Assembly (NCBI GenBank): GCA_024697625.1
Contig: JAILFJ010000177.1
Span: forward strand, 1-64,000
DNA from: Oscillospiraceae bacterium
GTDB lineage: Bacteria > Bacillota > Clostridia > Oscillospirales > Oscillospiraceae
DNA length: 64,000 nucleotides
Direction: 5' to 3'
The number at the start of each line of letters is the position of its first letter. Position 1 is the stretch's first letter. The position numbers and the translations under genes are program-made. Below are positions 25,463 to 34,861 of the stretch, one piece after another. The notes below the pieces were generated by a model. It searched no databases. It had not been told where the DNA came from and saw nothing but the letters and a program-made list of their open reading frames with translations.

Positions 25463-27958
25463 CTATTTCTTCTGGTCGTTTCGGCAGCTCAGTATGACTA
25501 CCGCCAGTATGACACACAGCACAGAGAGCAGCGTCAGCATAAGCCAGGAATAGGTAACGCCGTTCATCCCGAAGAGATAGGTTTTTGCCTCATCGTAGAC
25601 CGAGCCCAGTCCGACGGCCTCATATTCCGTTCCCGTCCATGTTCCCATGTCATACTTGTATTTCTGGTAGTAGGTTGCGCTGTCATTGATCCTCGTCGAC
25701 ACCATGTAGGCCAGCGTGCTCCAGCGGCAGCTGATGATATTTGAGAGCACTCCGGACAGGCCGGACATCTCTCCCCCCTGTACCACACCCGAAAACAGGA
25801 TCTGGGGCATCAGACAGACCGGGCAGAGCACCATTGCCATCTCGTTGGACGCGACAGACGAGACCAGAAGCCCCAGACACATGGCGCTGAGCATACAGAG
25901 GAGGGTCGTCAGGTAGGTCTCAAACGTCATGCTGCTGAAGATCAGTCCGTCGCTGCGCATGCTGAAGCGGATCGCCGAAACGCTGTTGTTTACATTGCCG
26001 TCTATCGTCGCCGAGGTATTGGTCATGATGCAGAGGAGAAGAAGCATAACCGCCGACTGGATCACGCACAGCAGAAACATCGGCAGGAATTTGGACATGA
26101 CATAGGGTCCGATGCCGGCTCCGGCAAACCGCTCCCTCTCATAGATGCTCCGCTCTTTGCTGATCTCCTGAACAGAATTGAATATACCTGTCCAGAACGC
26201 CGCGCACGAAAATGCGAACATCAGATTCAACGTATCCGTCCCTACCAGGAAGGGGAACGATTCGCGGGTAACGGAGACCCCGCAGCGCTGCAGAAGGGTG
26301 TTGAGTCCGCCGTCCGCCTGCATGGCCAGACAGACCAGCAGAGTCAGAATCATGGGCAGCACCAGCAGCAGGAAAATCAGCCGGAATCTCTGGTTCCAGA
26401 GAATCTCGATATATCGGCGGGTCATCACCCTGAAGTCCCGCCACAGCGTCCCTCTTTTCCGCTTTGCGCGGTTTGCTTCGCCTGAGGCGGGAGTCTGCAC
26501 CACGGCTTTTTTCTCCGAGTATCCCCGATATCGCCGTGCGGTCTCCTCCGGATGGTCGTTGAGAACGTCATAGACGTCCGTCAGGCTCGGTTTTCCGAAG
26601 AACGCCAGCGCTTCCTGCGGGCTGCCTGAGAAGCAGAGCTTTCCGCCTCTTCCCATACAGATCACGTTGTCGCACAGGTCGATATTCTGCACCGTATGCG
26701 TCACCATGATGACCGTCCGCCCGGAGGAGGCAAGCTTTTTCAGCATCTGCATCAGATGCTTTTCCGTACCGGGATCCAGGCCGGAAGACGGCTCGTCCAG
26801 GAAGAAAAGCTTGGGGGAAGCCAGGAGCTCCACCGCGATGCTGGCCCGTTTTCGCTGCCCGCCGGAAAGCTTGCTGATCATGGTTTTCCGGTGTGCGCTC
26901 AGTTCCACGGTCGCCAGCGTCTCATCAATCTTTGCCTTGATCTCACGCTCTGACGAGTCCGGCGGCATTCTCAGCTTTGCGGAGTAATACAGCATCCGTT
27001 CCAGCGTCAGCTGGTCGTAGACGATGTCCTGCTGCGGGACGTATCCCATCAGGCTTCGCAGGCTTTTCGCTCCAGTACGGATGGATTCGCCGTTGATGCG
27101 CACTTCACCTGCATTGAAGCTGCTCATTCCGGAAAGGCAGTTCAGAAGGGTCGTTTTACCGGCGCCGGAGCCTCCGATGATCGCCACAAACTGGTTCGGC
27201 TCAATGAAAAGGCTCACGTCGTCCAGTATCGTTTTTCTCTGCCCGGACTTTCCGACCCGCTTGCTGACCCGCTCTGCGGAAACGCTCACACCGCCTCTGG
27301 ACTCCTTCGAATACAGGCAGTCATCCCCGACGACAAAGTCGATTCCGGCAATGCTGATCCGGTCCATCCGGTGCAGCGGCGCTTTCCCCTTCAGGGTTTC
27401 GGAATTCAGAATGACTCCGTTGGTCGAGTTGTTGTCCGTGATGTAGAGCTTCCCGTTTTCCCGCAGGATAATACAGTGGTTTCTCGAAACCGTCGGATGG
27501 CTGATTACGATGTCGCAGTCCTCGGCGCGTCCGATCACAAAGCGGTTTTTCCCCCTCAGCGGGTAGCTTCTCATCATGCTGTGGTCCTGTACCGCGTTTC
27601 TCCGGAGTTCCTGCCGGGCAAACAGAATCACAACCCGCTGTTCCGGATTGTCCCCGATGTAGATTTTGTCGCCGTCGCTCAGCCGATGTGTTTTGATCGC
27701 CTGTCCATGATACCGCAGCCCGTTCAGGCTGTTGTCATCCATGATATACCAGTCTCCGTGCGGGTCCCGGCGGAACGAACAGTGCGCGCGCGAGATCACG
27801 CCCACGCTGCTGTCTATGCGGATATCATTCGGCGGTCCGTTGTCACCGTGATAGCTGCCTCTTCCCATCAGGACACAGTCTCGGCCGTACGAATCCAGAT
27901 CCGCGGACAGCGGATTCTGTCCTGGCAGAAGAACCGTTACCGTATTGGAATATGCCAT
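25463..27958 (-). CDS. ABC transporter with two N-terminal FHA domains (Rv1747-like)
   Basis: An 831-residue ABCG-type transporter. Two FHA domains come first: about 25-110 (LMGRGSYHGDN, ISRAHCSF, DDNSLNGLRYHG) and 135-205 (VIGRAEDCDIVI, VSRNHCII, DNNSTNGVILN). Then comes an ATPase (Walker A GGSGAGKTT, signature LSGGQRKRASIA, Walker B LFFLDEPSSGLD) and a C-terminal ABC2-type permease with about six helices. The same order occurs in Mycobacterium tuberculosis Rv1747, whose FHA domains bind kinase-phosphorylated sequences. It is therefore a candidate output of this locus: transport switched by threonine phosphorylation. GGGAGG precedes the ATG. The substrate is unknown. Confidence 0.9.
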   Translation of the reverse strand: MAYSNTVTVLLPGQNPLSADLDSYGRDCVLMGRGSYHGDNGPPNDIRIDSSVGVISRAHCSFRRDPHGDWYIMDDNSLNGLRYHGQAIKTHRLSDGDKIYIGDNPEQRVVILFARQELRRNAVQDHSMMRSYPLRGKNRFVIGRAEDCDIVISHPTVSRNHCIILRENGKLYITDNNSTNGVILNSETLKGKAPLHRMDRISIAGIDFVVGDDCLYSKESRGGVSVSAERVSKRVGKSGQRKTILDDVSLFIEPNQFVAIIGGSGAGKTTLLNCLSGMSSFNAGEVRINGESIRTGAKSLRSLMGYVPQQDIVYDQLTLERMLYYSAKLRMPPDSSEREIKAKIDETLATVELSAHRKTMISKLSGGQRKRASIAVELLASPKLFFLDEPSSGLDPGTEKHLMQMLKKLASSGRTVIMVTHTVQNIDLCDNVICMGRGGKLCFSGSPQEALAFFGKPSLTDVYDVLNDHPEETARRYRGYSEKKAVVQTPASGEANRAKRKRGTLWRDFRVMTRRYIEILWNQRFRLIFLLLVLPMILTLLVCLAMQADGGLNTLLQRCGVSVTRESFPFLVGTDTLNLMFAFSCAAFWTGIFNSVQEISKERSIYERERFAGAGIGPYVMSKFLPMFLLCVIQSAVMLLLLCIMTNTSATIDGNVNNSVSAIRFSMRSDGLIFSSMTFETYLTTLLCMLSAMCLGLLVSSVASNEMAMVLCPVCLMPQILFSGVVQGGEMSGLSGVLSNIISCRWSTLAYMVSTRINDSATYYQKYKYDMGTWTGTEYEAVGLGSVYDEAKTYLFGMNGVTYSWLMLTLLSVLCVILAVVILSCRNDQKK

Positions 27959-28031
27959 CTGTTCACCTCCCTGTATGGGGGTTCTGCCTGCAGGACCGCT
28001 TTTCCTGCAGGCAGCCAGCCCTCATCTGCAC

Positions 28032-29693
28032 TCAGCGGTTTGTCTTCCATGTCACATAGAAGTCCGTCTTTCCGGCTCCGATCCGGTCGTTCTGGTTCAG
28101 AGAGACCGCTCTGCTGATCCTGTTGCCGTTTACAAAGGTCCCGTTTGTCGAGTTCTCATCCTGAACATAGAGCACGCCGTTCTGCCAGACGAAGGTCATA
28201 TGCTTGCCCGAGATCGATCCGTCCCCGGAGAGCCTGAACTTGGAAGATCTGCCCGCCGTGATCGACTGATCCTGGATCTCACCGGTGAAGCGCTCGCCGG
28301 TACTGACATTCGTCATGGTAATGGTGACTTTGCCGAGAGGCATCGTCCTGCCCTCACTGGAGCGGCTGTATCCCGTGCCATTGCGCGGAGCCGCTACCGT
28401 CACGTTGTTGTCTTCCTGATCTCTGCGCCACTCTTCTTCCTCTTTCCGGAGCCTGTCATTTCTGATCTTCCGGATGAGCAGGATGACCGCCAGTACGATC
28501 AGCGCCAGCAGGATTACCGCGCCGACAATCATCAGCACCTTGGCCCAGGTGGCAGCCTTGTCCCAGGTGGCCAGGTCGTCGGGGTTCTTTTCTCCGCATC
28601 TCGAGCAGGTTCCCGTCTTAAAGAATGTGGTGGAACCGTAGTCGTGTCCCAGAGCCTCGCCTTCCGTTTCACCGCAAAGCGAGCAGGTCTTCGGCTCAGT
28701 GCAGGTGGCGTCGGTCCAGACATGTTCATGCTTAGAGGTCTGTGTCGTTCCGCTGCTGCTCTGGCCGCCCTGAACGCTCTTGCCGTTCTGACCGCTCTTG
28801 TTTCCGCTGCTCTCCAGCTCTACGCGGAAGGTTTCACTTGCATTGTTGCTCTTCTGTTCTATCCTGAGCTCTACTTCCCCTGCCTTCAGTCCGTCGGAAG
28901 ACGTGGAGAGTACAAGGCAGTTTCTCTCGTTCTCATCGATATCTGCCAGAATGGTGCCCGGGTTTGTATTGTTGCTGAGGTCGGTGATCTCGATGGACAT
29001 ACCCGTGCCCGTCGTCTGTACCAGCGAGTTCAGCTCGTGGAACTCTTCCACCAGGGGGGCTTCGTTCCTTGTCAGGCCGATATTATAGATCCCCACAGGG
29101 AGCTTTCTGGCATGGGCGCAGAGATCCGCGATACTGGAGGAGCTGTCGTTGTCCACCCCTGTGGAGAGGATCATCATGCACTTGCGGGGTGCGAGGCTGG
29201 TTCTGGTAGCGAAGATATCCAGCGCATCGTCAATGCTGTCATACAGATGGATTTTTCCGCTGTCTTTCAGAGCGTCCGTAGCCTCTGACATGATGACTTC
29301 CTTGGAGTTCGTAAAAGCGGTCACCGCTCCCGTGGCGGCATTTGCGACCGCAACGTTGTCATTCTCCTCCAGGTCGGCCACCAGTATGTCAATAATATCC
29401 TGCGCCATATCGACCACGTCGTTATAGGCGGTCGGGGCAATCACCAGGATCCACGACGTACCGTAGTCCGAATCCCGGTAGCTGTGGGTATCTAATACTT
29501 CAAGTTCACGGCCGTCGGCTGTGACGTTGAAGTTTTTCGCAGAGGAAGCGCCTGACTTCGTATAAAGCAGGATGTCCAGTGTCTTTTCTGTCTGTCCCAC
29601 ACCAAAAACCTGCATTGCGCCGCCATCGGCAAAGGCTGCCGTCACAGAGGCCAGCAGCAGGATACATAAGAATACTGAAATAACGCGTTTCAT
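28032..29693 (-). CDS. Secreted-side VWA-like domain, membrane helix and cytoplasmic FHA domain
   Basis: A 553-residue protein. It has a signal peptide (MKRVISVFLCILLLASVTAAFA), a von Willebrand A-like domain near 30-215 and a beta-rich stretch to about 285. A Cys-containing segment (CTEPKTCSLCGE and KTGTCSRCGE) precedes one helix near 385-405 and a C-terminal FHA domain (ITAGRSSKFRL, ISGKHMTF, DENSTNGTFVNG). The VWA-like fold lacks the DxSxS metal site: the strand reads ILVIAPTAYN. The FHA part should face the cytoplasm. GAAGGA precedes ATG 29693; the start lies 8 bases past the previous stop. Confidence 0.82.
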   Translation of the reverse strand: MKRVISVFLCILLLASVTAAFADGGAMQVFGVGQTEKTLDILLYTKSGASSAKNFNVTADGRELEVLDTHSYRDSDYGTSWILVIAPTAYNDVVDMAQDIIDILVADLEENDNVAVANAATGAVTAFTNSKEVIMSEATDALKDSGKIHLYDSIDDALDIFATRTSLAPRKCMMILSTGVDNDSSSSIADLCAHARKLPVGIYNIGLTRNEAPLVEEFHELNSLVQTTGTGMSIEITDLSNNTNPGTILADIDENERNCLVLSTSSDGLKAGEVELRIEQKSNNASETFRVELESSGNKSGQNGKSVQGGQSSSGTTQTSKHEHVWTDATCTEPKTCSLCGETEGEALGHDYGSTTFFKTGTCSRCGEKNPDDLATWDKAATWAKVLMIVGAVILLALIVLAVILLIRKIRNDRLRKEEEEWRRDQEDNNVTVAAPRNGTGYSRSSEGRTMPLGKVTITMTNVSTGERFTGEIQDQSITAGRSSKFRLSGDGSISGKHMTFVWQNGVLYVQDENSTNGTFVNGNRISRAVSLNQNDRIGAGKTDFYVTWKTNR

Positions 29694-29700
29694 GATTCCT

Positions 29701-31302
29701 TCATTCTCCCTTCGTTCTAATGATGATTGTTTCCTTTCCGAACGCAATCACACATCCCGGCTTTGCCTGTATCTCCTTGCCCCGTTCGAGCCGCTGACCG
29801 TTCAGCCATGTGCCGTTGGTGGATTTGTCGGTAATAAAGATATTGTGCGCTGCGTCTACCGTCAGAAGAAGATGCTCTCTGCTGATCTCACTGTACTCAT
29901 TTGGGTACACCAGGTTGCATCTGTCGGAGCTTCTTCCGATCATGAACACCCCCGGTACCAGCGGGAGAACTCCGCCTTTGTACAGGCCCCCTGTGATCTC
30001 CAGGAAAAGCTCCGGCAGGCTGGTTCCTCTCTCATTGGCAAGGCCCTGACTGCTGTTCGGATCATCGAGCCTGGTCAGGCTGCTCTTTACCTTCTCGCTC
30101 CCGCTGTTCGGATTCCGCAGCGACGGGAACAGTTTCCACAGGAGCTCCTGCAGCCAGTTCGCCAGGCTGTTCTTCTGTCTGCCGGTTGAGGAGGAGTTCC
30201 CAGCGGGTCCGGGGACAGAGTGGTTATCGTCCGAAATGGGAAACCGATCCCTCTCTATGACTTGGGAACTGTGATGCCCGCTCCCGTCTCCGTCATGATC
30301 AGGTTTTTTTCCGGCTCTCTGTCGGAGCCTGTCGGCCTCTCTGGGATCAAGACTGTCCAGCAGCGCCTCTTCCAGCTCTTCCATGCTCTGATACCGCTCG
30401 GCCGTTCTCAGAGACATGCCCTTCCTCAGCACGGCGACCTGTTTTTCGCTCAGCGTGCTCCCGTCAAAGGGCAGGCTGTCCCCGGCCAGTCTGGCGGAAG
30501 CAGCCGTCGGGCGTCTGCCGTATACGCAGCGGTATACGGTGGCGCACATGGCGTAGCTGTCGCACCACGCGCCCTGGTTGTCACCGCGCCGATGCTGTTC
30601 CGGCGGGCTGTATCCCTCTGTTTCGACCGGCATGAAGGTCTTCGCAAACACGCTGTCATCCCACACCCCCGCACCGAAGTCGATGACACGCATCGTGCCG
30701 TCCCGGCAGACAAAGATGTTGTTGGGGTTGATGTCTCTGTGGAAGGTATTCTTTTTATGCACTTCCTCCAGCGTACGGATTGCCGGCAGAAGCAGCTCTA
30801 CCGCCTCCGTAAATCCGAGAGGCTTCTGGCGGCTCTTCACATACTGGCTGAGGCTTTCCCCCTCAAGGTATTCCATCACATAGTATGCGGTGTTGTTTTC
30901 TTCAAAGCTGTCACGAAACTGAACCACACCCGGGATCGTCCTGAGGTTTTCCAGGATTTCCGCCTCGCCGATAAAGTGCTTTTTCCCATAGGCGTACTCG
31001 TCTTCCCGTACTGCGATCAGCAGTTTTGAGCCTGTCTCGCGTCTGCTGCAGGAATCCGGGCAGTATTCCTTGACTGCAACCAGCTCTCCCCTGTTCAGAT
31101 CCAGCGCGCGGTAGGTAATGCCGAATCCTCCCTTGCCGATGTACAGGCCGGTAAGATATCTGCCCGCCAGTATGATTCCCGGCGGCAGAACGCCGATCGG
31201 GATATTGACATCTGCTTTTTTCCGGCAGAAACGACATACTCCGTTTCTGACGGCATCCTCTCGCATACAGTGAGGGCACATGGCAGATGTATTCATGGCC
31301 AT
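29701..31302 (-). CDS. Soluble Ser/Thr kinase with C-terminal FHA domain
   Basis: A 533-residue protein with no membrane helix. Order: four-cysteine ribbon (CPHC...CRFC), kinase domain (GKGGFGITY, VAVKEYCP, HRDINPNNI, DFGAGVW, EGYSPPEQ) to about 335, a Ser/Asn-rich linker, and FHA (MIGRSSDRCNLVYP, ISREHLLL, DKSTNGTWLNG) near 440-530. The HRDxK lysine is Asn. Kinase and phosphothreonine reader in one chain suggest self-recruitment or relay. Starts at 31302 and 31296 are both possible; both have GGAG-type sites. It precedes the VWA-FHA gene with a 7-base gap. Confidence 0.87.
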   Translation of the reverse strand: MAMNTSAMCPHCMREDAVRNGVCRFCRKKADVNIPIGVLPPGIILAGRYLTGLYIGKGGFGITYRALDLNRGELVAVKEYCPDSCSRRETGSKLLIAVREDEYAYGKKHFIGEAEILENLRTIPGVVQFRDSFEENNTAYYVMEYLEGESLSQYVKSRQKPLGFTEAVELLLPAIRTLEEVHKKNTFHRDINPNNIFVCRDGTMRVIDFGAGVWDDSVFAKTFMPVETEGYSPPEQHRRGDNQGAWCDSYAMCATVYRCVYGRRPTAASARLAGDSLPFDGSTLSEKQVAVLRKGMSLRTAERYQSMEELEEALLDSLDPREADRLRQRAGKKPDHDGDGSGHHSSQVIERDRFPISDDNHSVPGPAGNSSSTGRQKNSLANWLQELLWKLFPSLRNPNSGSEKVKSSLTRLDDPNSSQGLANERGTSLPELFLEITGGLYKGGVLPLVPGVFMIGRSSDRCNLVYPNEYSEISREHLLLTVDAAHNIFITDKSTNGTWLNGQRLERGKEIQAKPGCVIAFGKETIIIRTKGE

Positions 31303-31375
31303 CTCCGCTATCACTCCTCCTGTCCTGCAGTCACGGCGTCCGTGTCCGCCCGGTTAATTCTGATTCAGATCCCTG

Positions 31376-32011
31376 TCAGGTCTCCTTCAGATTCTTCCAT
31401 CTGAAGCTGTCGGAGCAGAAGGGTACAAACAGGAACTTTGAGCTTCCGGCTGACAGCTCGGAATAGGGCTTCAGTTCCGCTCTCTCGCCCTGGTATTTCT
31501 TCACTCCGTCTACCTTGAGGTAGTTGCCTGATTCTCCGCCGAAGGCGAGGAACAGGTTCTCGTCCGCATCATAGAGAACGCGGAAGTGATTGACTCTGGA
31601 TATGGTTTTGTCTTTTTCCAGTCTGATCTCGCCTTCGGTTCTTCCGACGCGGGTGTAGCCGGGTGTCAGCACGAAGCTCTTTCCCTCATACGGGCCTTCC
31701 ACACAGACCAGCCAGCCGACGGTATACTTTGATACGTCCTTTTCGTCAGATTTCTTCACAATGGTGGTCTTGTTATCGTCCTCCGTGACCGTACCGCTGC
31801 GGACCCGCCCGTGAGTGTCGCGCTCTACCGGTTCTGTGGGAACAAACTCATCCCTGGGCGGAGCCGTGAATACCGACGACTCCACATGAACAGCCCGGTC
31901 AAAGCCGCCGAGGTCAATACTCGCACTTGATTCCGGAGTGCAGTACGGGCAGGTCGACGTGATTGACGGATCATAGAAGTGTCCCTTTGGGCATTGTACA
32001 AAGCTTGCCAT
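31376..32011 (-). CDS. Small zinc-ribbon/FHA-like adaptor
   Basis: A 211-residue soluble protein: an N-terminal Cys-rich knuckle (CPKGHFYDPSITSTCPYC), a Glu/Ser-rich linker and an FHA-like domain (VGRTEGEIRL, ISRVNHFRVLYD, VDGVKKYQG) that lacks the usual NGT turn. It ends FLFVPFCSDSFRW. The protein at 44657-45292 has the same length, order and ending, so the two are paralogues. GGAGGAG precedes the ATG at 32011. It may bind kinases through the ribbon or the FHA fold; the role is inferred. Confidence 0.8.
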   Translation of the reverse strand: MASFVQCPKGHFYDPSITSTCPYCTPESSASIDLGGFDRAVHVESSVFTAPPRDEFVPTEPVERDTHGRVRSGTVTEDDNKTTIVKKSDEKDVSKYTVGWLVCVEGPYEGKSFVLTPGYTRVGRTEGEIRLEKDKTISRVNHFRVLYDADENLFLAFGGESGNYLKVDGVKKYQGERAELKPYSELSAGSSKFLFVPFCSDSFRWKNLKET

Positions 32012-32111
32012 GTTATCTCCTCCATTTTTTATTCGTTGTTTTATGTACAATCCTTGATTTTTGCTGTGTTGCTTTCGCTCTGTCTGGCCGCAGTCTGTTC
32101 ACCCCGCCTTC

Positions 32112-33569
32112 TTACTGCAGTGTGAAGCGGTTTTTCTCGGAGCCGATATCCAGCGCACATCCGCGGTGCAGTCTGACGGTCCGATCCGCCGGAAGCCTGA
32201 TTCCGTTAAGAAACGTGCCGTAGGTAGAGTTCAGATCTCTGACCGTGGCTCTTTCTCCGTCAAAAATGATCTCACAGTGCTCCCTGCTGACGCCGGGCGT
32301 CCTGTCGGGGTACCAGACCCTGCAGCTGTTCTGATTCCGTCCGATCATCAGAGAATCTCCCTGACGGAGTTCATACCGGGTCCCTGCAAGCGCTCCGGTT
32401 ATACAGTAAAGCGTGCGGCCGGCTGCGCGCGGCTCCGAAGGCGAAGGAGAAGAAGCCGGCGCACGGTACGGGGTCGGAGACGCGGCACGGGATGGGATCG
32501 GGTTCGGTATGCGGGCCCCTGATGAAGACGGGGCCTGAGGCGGGATCGGGGGCGGTATGCGGGACCCCGACGAAGACGGGGTCGGCCCGGCCGGCTGACT
32601 CGGCCTGTTTTTCCTTTTTTTGATGAAAAAGACCGCCAGTACCGCGACCGCCGCTGCCGCGACGGCTACAGCCGCGTAGATGTAGACCGAACTGCCCGAG
32701 CTGCTCGATGCGCTCGTCTTGCTGACGGTCAGGTAAGAGATGTTGTATCTGTCGAGCAGGGTAATGACCTCGTTTACCGATACCGCTCCGTTCGCCCCGA
32801 CTACACTTGTGCTCATCGTGGTGCAGACACCCAGTACCGTGCCGTTCTCATCCACAAGAGGCCCGCCCGAGTTGCCGGCGCTTACCGTCGCGTTTGTCTC
32901 GATATAGCTGCCTCCCGTTGAAGAGATCTCCGCATCAATGGTTCCGGTTATGCTGCCCTTCGCCGTGCGGACATTCTTCACGGAAGAGATGAGCATGTCG
33001 TCTATGGTCTTCACATCTTTATAGATGATGTCCGAAATCCCGGGGTAGCCCACGGCCCAGACATCGGATCCCACCAGATGCTCTTCGATGGCGTCTGTGT
33101 AGGGATGCAGTGTGCATGGCTGCCTTTGGTCCGTCGCTGTTTTCAGCCGGAGAATCGCCAGGTCCGAAGCTCCTTCATTTGTCGTGACAATCTCCGCAGG
33201 GCATTTTGTAGGGACGTCGTCCATGATGATATATACGCGGGTAACCCTGCTCTTTGCCGTGATTGTGACTCCGTTGTCGTTTTCCGCAGTCTCCTCGCTC
33301 CCGGTCACGACGTGCCTGTTTGTCACAAAGTAGGATACCTTTCCGGTTCCCTTTCCGACTGCGAAGGCAGATCCTGTCCCCAGCGCGGTGTCCTTTTCTG
33401 ACTCAACCAGCTTCCCGCTGACGTAATAATCGACATCTCCCTCCGTGTAAACCCTCGCAACGCCGTTCATCGCGTCATTGATGGAACCGTAGGTCTGTGC
33501 CGACGCGCTTTGAGAACCGGCGGGATACATGAGGCACGCAACGAGGAGAATGGCAAGCAGTTTTTTCAT
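32112..33569 (-). CDS. Membrane-anchored trypsin-like protease with cytoplasmic FHA domain
   Basis: A 485-residue protein: signal peptide (residues 1-25), S1C/HtrA-like protease domain with a complete triad (His in FVTNRHVV, Asp in ASDLAILRL, Ser in SAGNSGGPLV), one helix near 290-315, a Pro/Ser/Arg-rich linker and a C-terminal FHA domain (MIGRNQNSCRVWYP, VSREHCEII, DLNSTYGTFLNG). The protease lies outside and the FHA inside, so phosphorylation could gate proteolysis or the reverse. There is no PDZ domain. AGGAGGG precedes the ATG. Confidence 0.88.
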   Translation of the reverse strand: MKKLLAILLVACLMYPAGSQSASAQTYGSINDAMNGVARVYTEGDVDYYVSGKLVESEKDTALGTGSAFAVGKGTGKVSYFVTNRHVVTGSEETAENDNGVTITAKSRVTRVYIIMDDVPTKCPAEIVTTNEGASDLAILRLKTATDQRQPCTLHPYTDAIEEHLVGSDVWAVGYPGISDIIYKDVKTIDDMLISSVKNVRTAKGSITGTIDAEISSTGGSYIETNATVSAGNSGGPLVDENGTVLGVCTTMSTSVVGANGAVSVNEVITLLDRYNISYLTVSKTSASSSSGSSVYIYAAVAVAAAAVAVLAVFFIKKRKNRPSQPAGPTPSSSGSRIPPPIPPQAPSSSGARIPNPIPSRAASPTPYRAPASSPSPSEPRAAGRTLYCITGALAGTRYELRQGDSLMIGRNQNSCRVWYPDRTPGVSREHCEIIFDGERATVRDLNSTYGTFLNGIRLPADRTVRLHRGCALDIGSEKNRFTLQ

Positions 33570-33589
33570 GTCATCCCTCCTGATCCGTT

Positions 33590-34861
33590 TCAGTCGATAT
33601 CCAGAATGACAATCGTCAGGTTGTCCTGATGGGGATTCTGCTTCTTCAGGATCGCATCTCTGACCGCCGCAGCACCTTCTCTGGGATCTTTATGTCTCAG
33701 CAGCAGTTCTGCAAGCTCGCTCTCATGCAGAGCACCGTATACTCCGTCTGACATCAGAATGACCTTGTCACCCGAATACAGAGGGATCGGACTGATATTC
33801 CGGTCGATCAGGATCTCGTCCTCTTTGCCGATGTAACTGGTCAGCGCCTTCCGCTGCCGGTCCTGCGCAGCTTCCTGCTCGCTCAGGAGCCCGTTCATGG
33901 CCAGATCGTCCAGCTCTCTGCCGTACACATGTTCCCGGTTCAGCTGTATCAGGCCTCCGTTGCGCATCAGACAGATGCGGCTGTCTCCGACGGAAACAAA
34001 GTGAAGCCTGTGGTTCCGTATCAGGCTTGCGACAAAGGTCGTACCGCCGTCCGTCAGGCCGGTATCCCGCACCGCTTCGCGTGCGGTCTTCAGAACCCGG
34101 AGGAGTGTCGCCTCATCGCTCTTTTCCGGCGGATAGCTCCAGAACGACTGCAAGGCCGTCCGCACCGCCGTAGCCGAATAAGTCGTGCCGTTATTCAGGC
34201 CGCCCATTCCGTCCGCCACAACTGCAAGCAGGCCCTTCTCGCTCAGCATCGGCTCTTCCGGGCTGGAGTGGCCGAAGGAGTCCTGCTGTTCTTCACGTCT
34301 GCCCTGGTCCTGGACACAGCCGATGCGAATTCCCCCGCGGTTCTTTGACTGACCCGTCGGCGGAGTCTGTTTCTTTCTGACCAGGCCTGTCCGCACAGTC
34401 TCCTCTTCTGTCTGAACAGATCTTTTTTTCCGGAATCGCATGGCAAGGATCGCCCCCAGTGTCAGTATAAACAGAATGCCGACAATACAGATTGCCAGAA
34501 TCCCTATGCTCTCGGTTATTGCCGTCGTCCCGCCGGAACTTCTCGATGTGGGTTCCGAGGCCCCCAGTATCTCTGTTGTCTCCTGGTTTGCTTCTTCGCC
34601 CGCTTCTCTGGCCGGCCTTCCATCCATCACCGTGATGGGAAGTACCTTTACGAGGTTTTCGTCCAGCTGTTCGGAGAGCTCCGGGCTCTCCTCAGGTACG
34701 GCTGTCCGGACATTGTCCCCCTCTGTATTCGATGCCATCGCGTCGGCGGCTTCCGTGGTCTTCTGCGCCGTATTCTCTGTCTTTGTGTCCGCTGTATCAT
34801 CCCCGGACGGAACTGTAAAGTCAGTCGATTCCTCAAGAATCACTTCTGTTGTGTTATCCAT
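33590..34861 (-). CDS. Transmembrane PP2C-family protein phosphatase
   Basis: A 423-residue protein. About 125 residues rich in Glu, Thr and Asp come first, then one helix (IGILAICIVGILFILTLGAI) followed by RFRKKR, so the N-terminus is probably outside. The C-terminal PP2C domain is complete: REEQQDSFG, ADGMGG, GGTTF, GDSRI, MSDGVY and HQDNLTIVIL. It dephosphorylates Ser/Thr with two metals. I chose ATG 34861 (GGAGAAGAG upstream; 8-base overlap with the previous phosphatase) over 34942. A phosphatase with an ectodomain in a kinase locus suggests a receptor-type off-switch. Confidence 0.88.
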   Translation of the reverse strand: MDNTTEVILEESTDFTVPSGDDTADTKTENTAQKTTEAADAMASNTEGDNVRTAVPEESPELSEQLDENLVKVLPITVMDGRPAREAGEEANQETTEILGASEPTSRSSGGTTAITESIGILAICIVGILFILTLGAILAMRFRKKRSVQTEEETVRTGLVRKKQTPPTGQSKNRGGIRIGCVQDQGRREEQQDSFGHSSPEEPMLSEKGLLAVVADGMGGLNNGTTYSATAVRTALQSFWSYPPEKSDEATLLRVLKTAREAVRDTGLTDGGTTFVASLIRNHRLHFVSVGDSRICLMRNGGLIQLNREHVYGRELDDLAMNGLLSEQEAAQDRQRKALTSYIGKEDEILIDRNISPIPLYSGDKVILMSDGVYGALHESELAELLLRHKDPREGAAAVRDAILKKQNPHQDNLTIVILDID

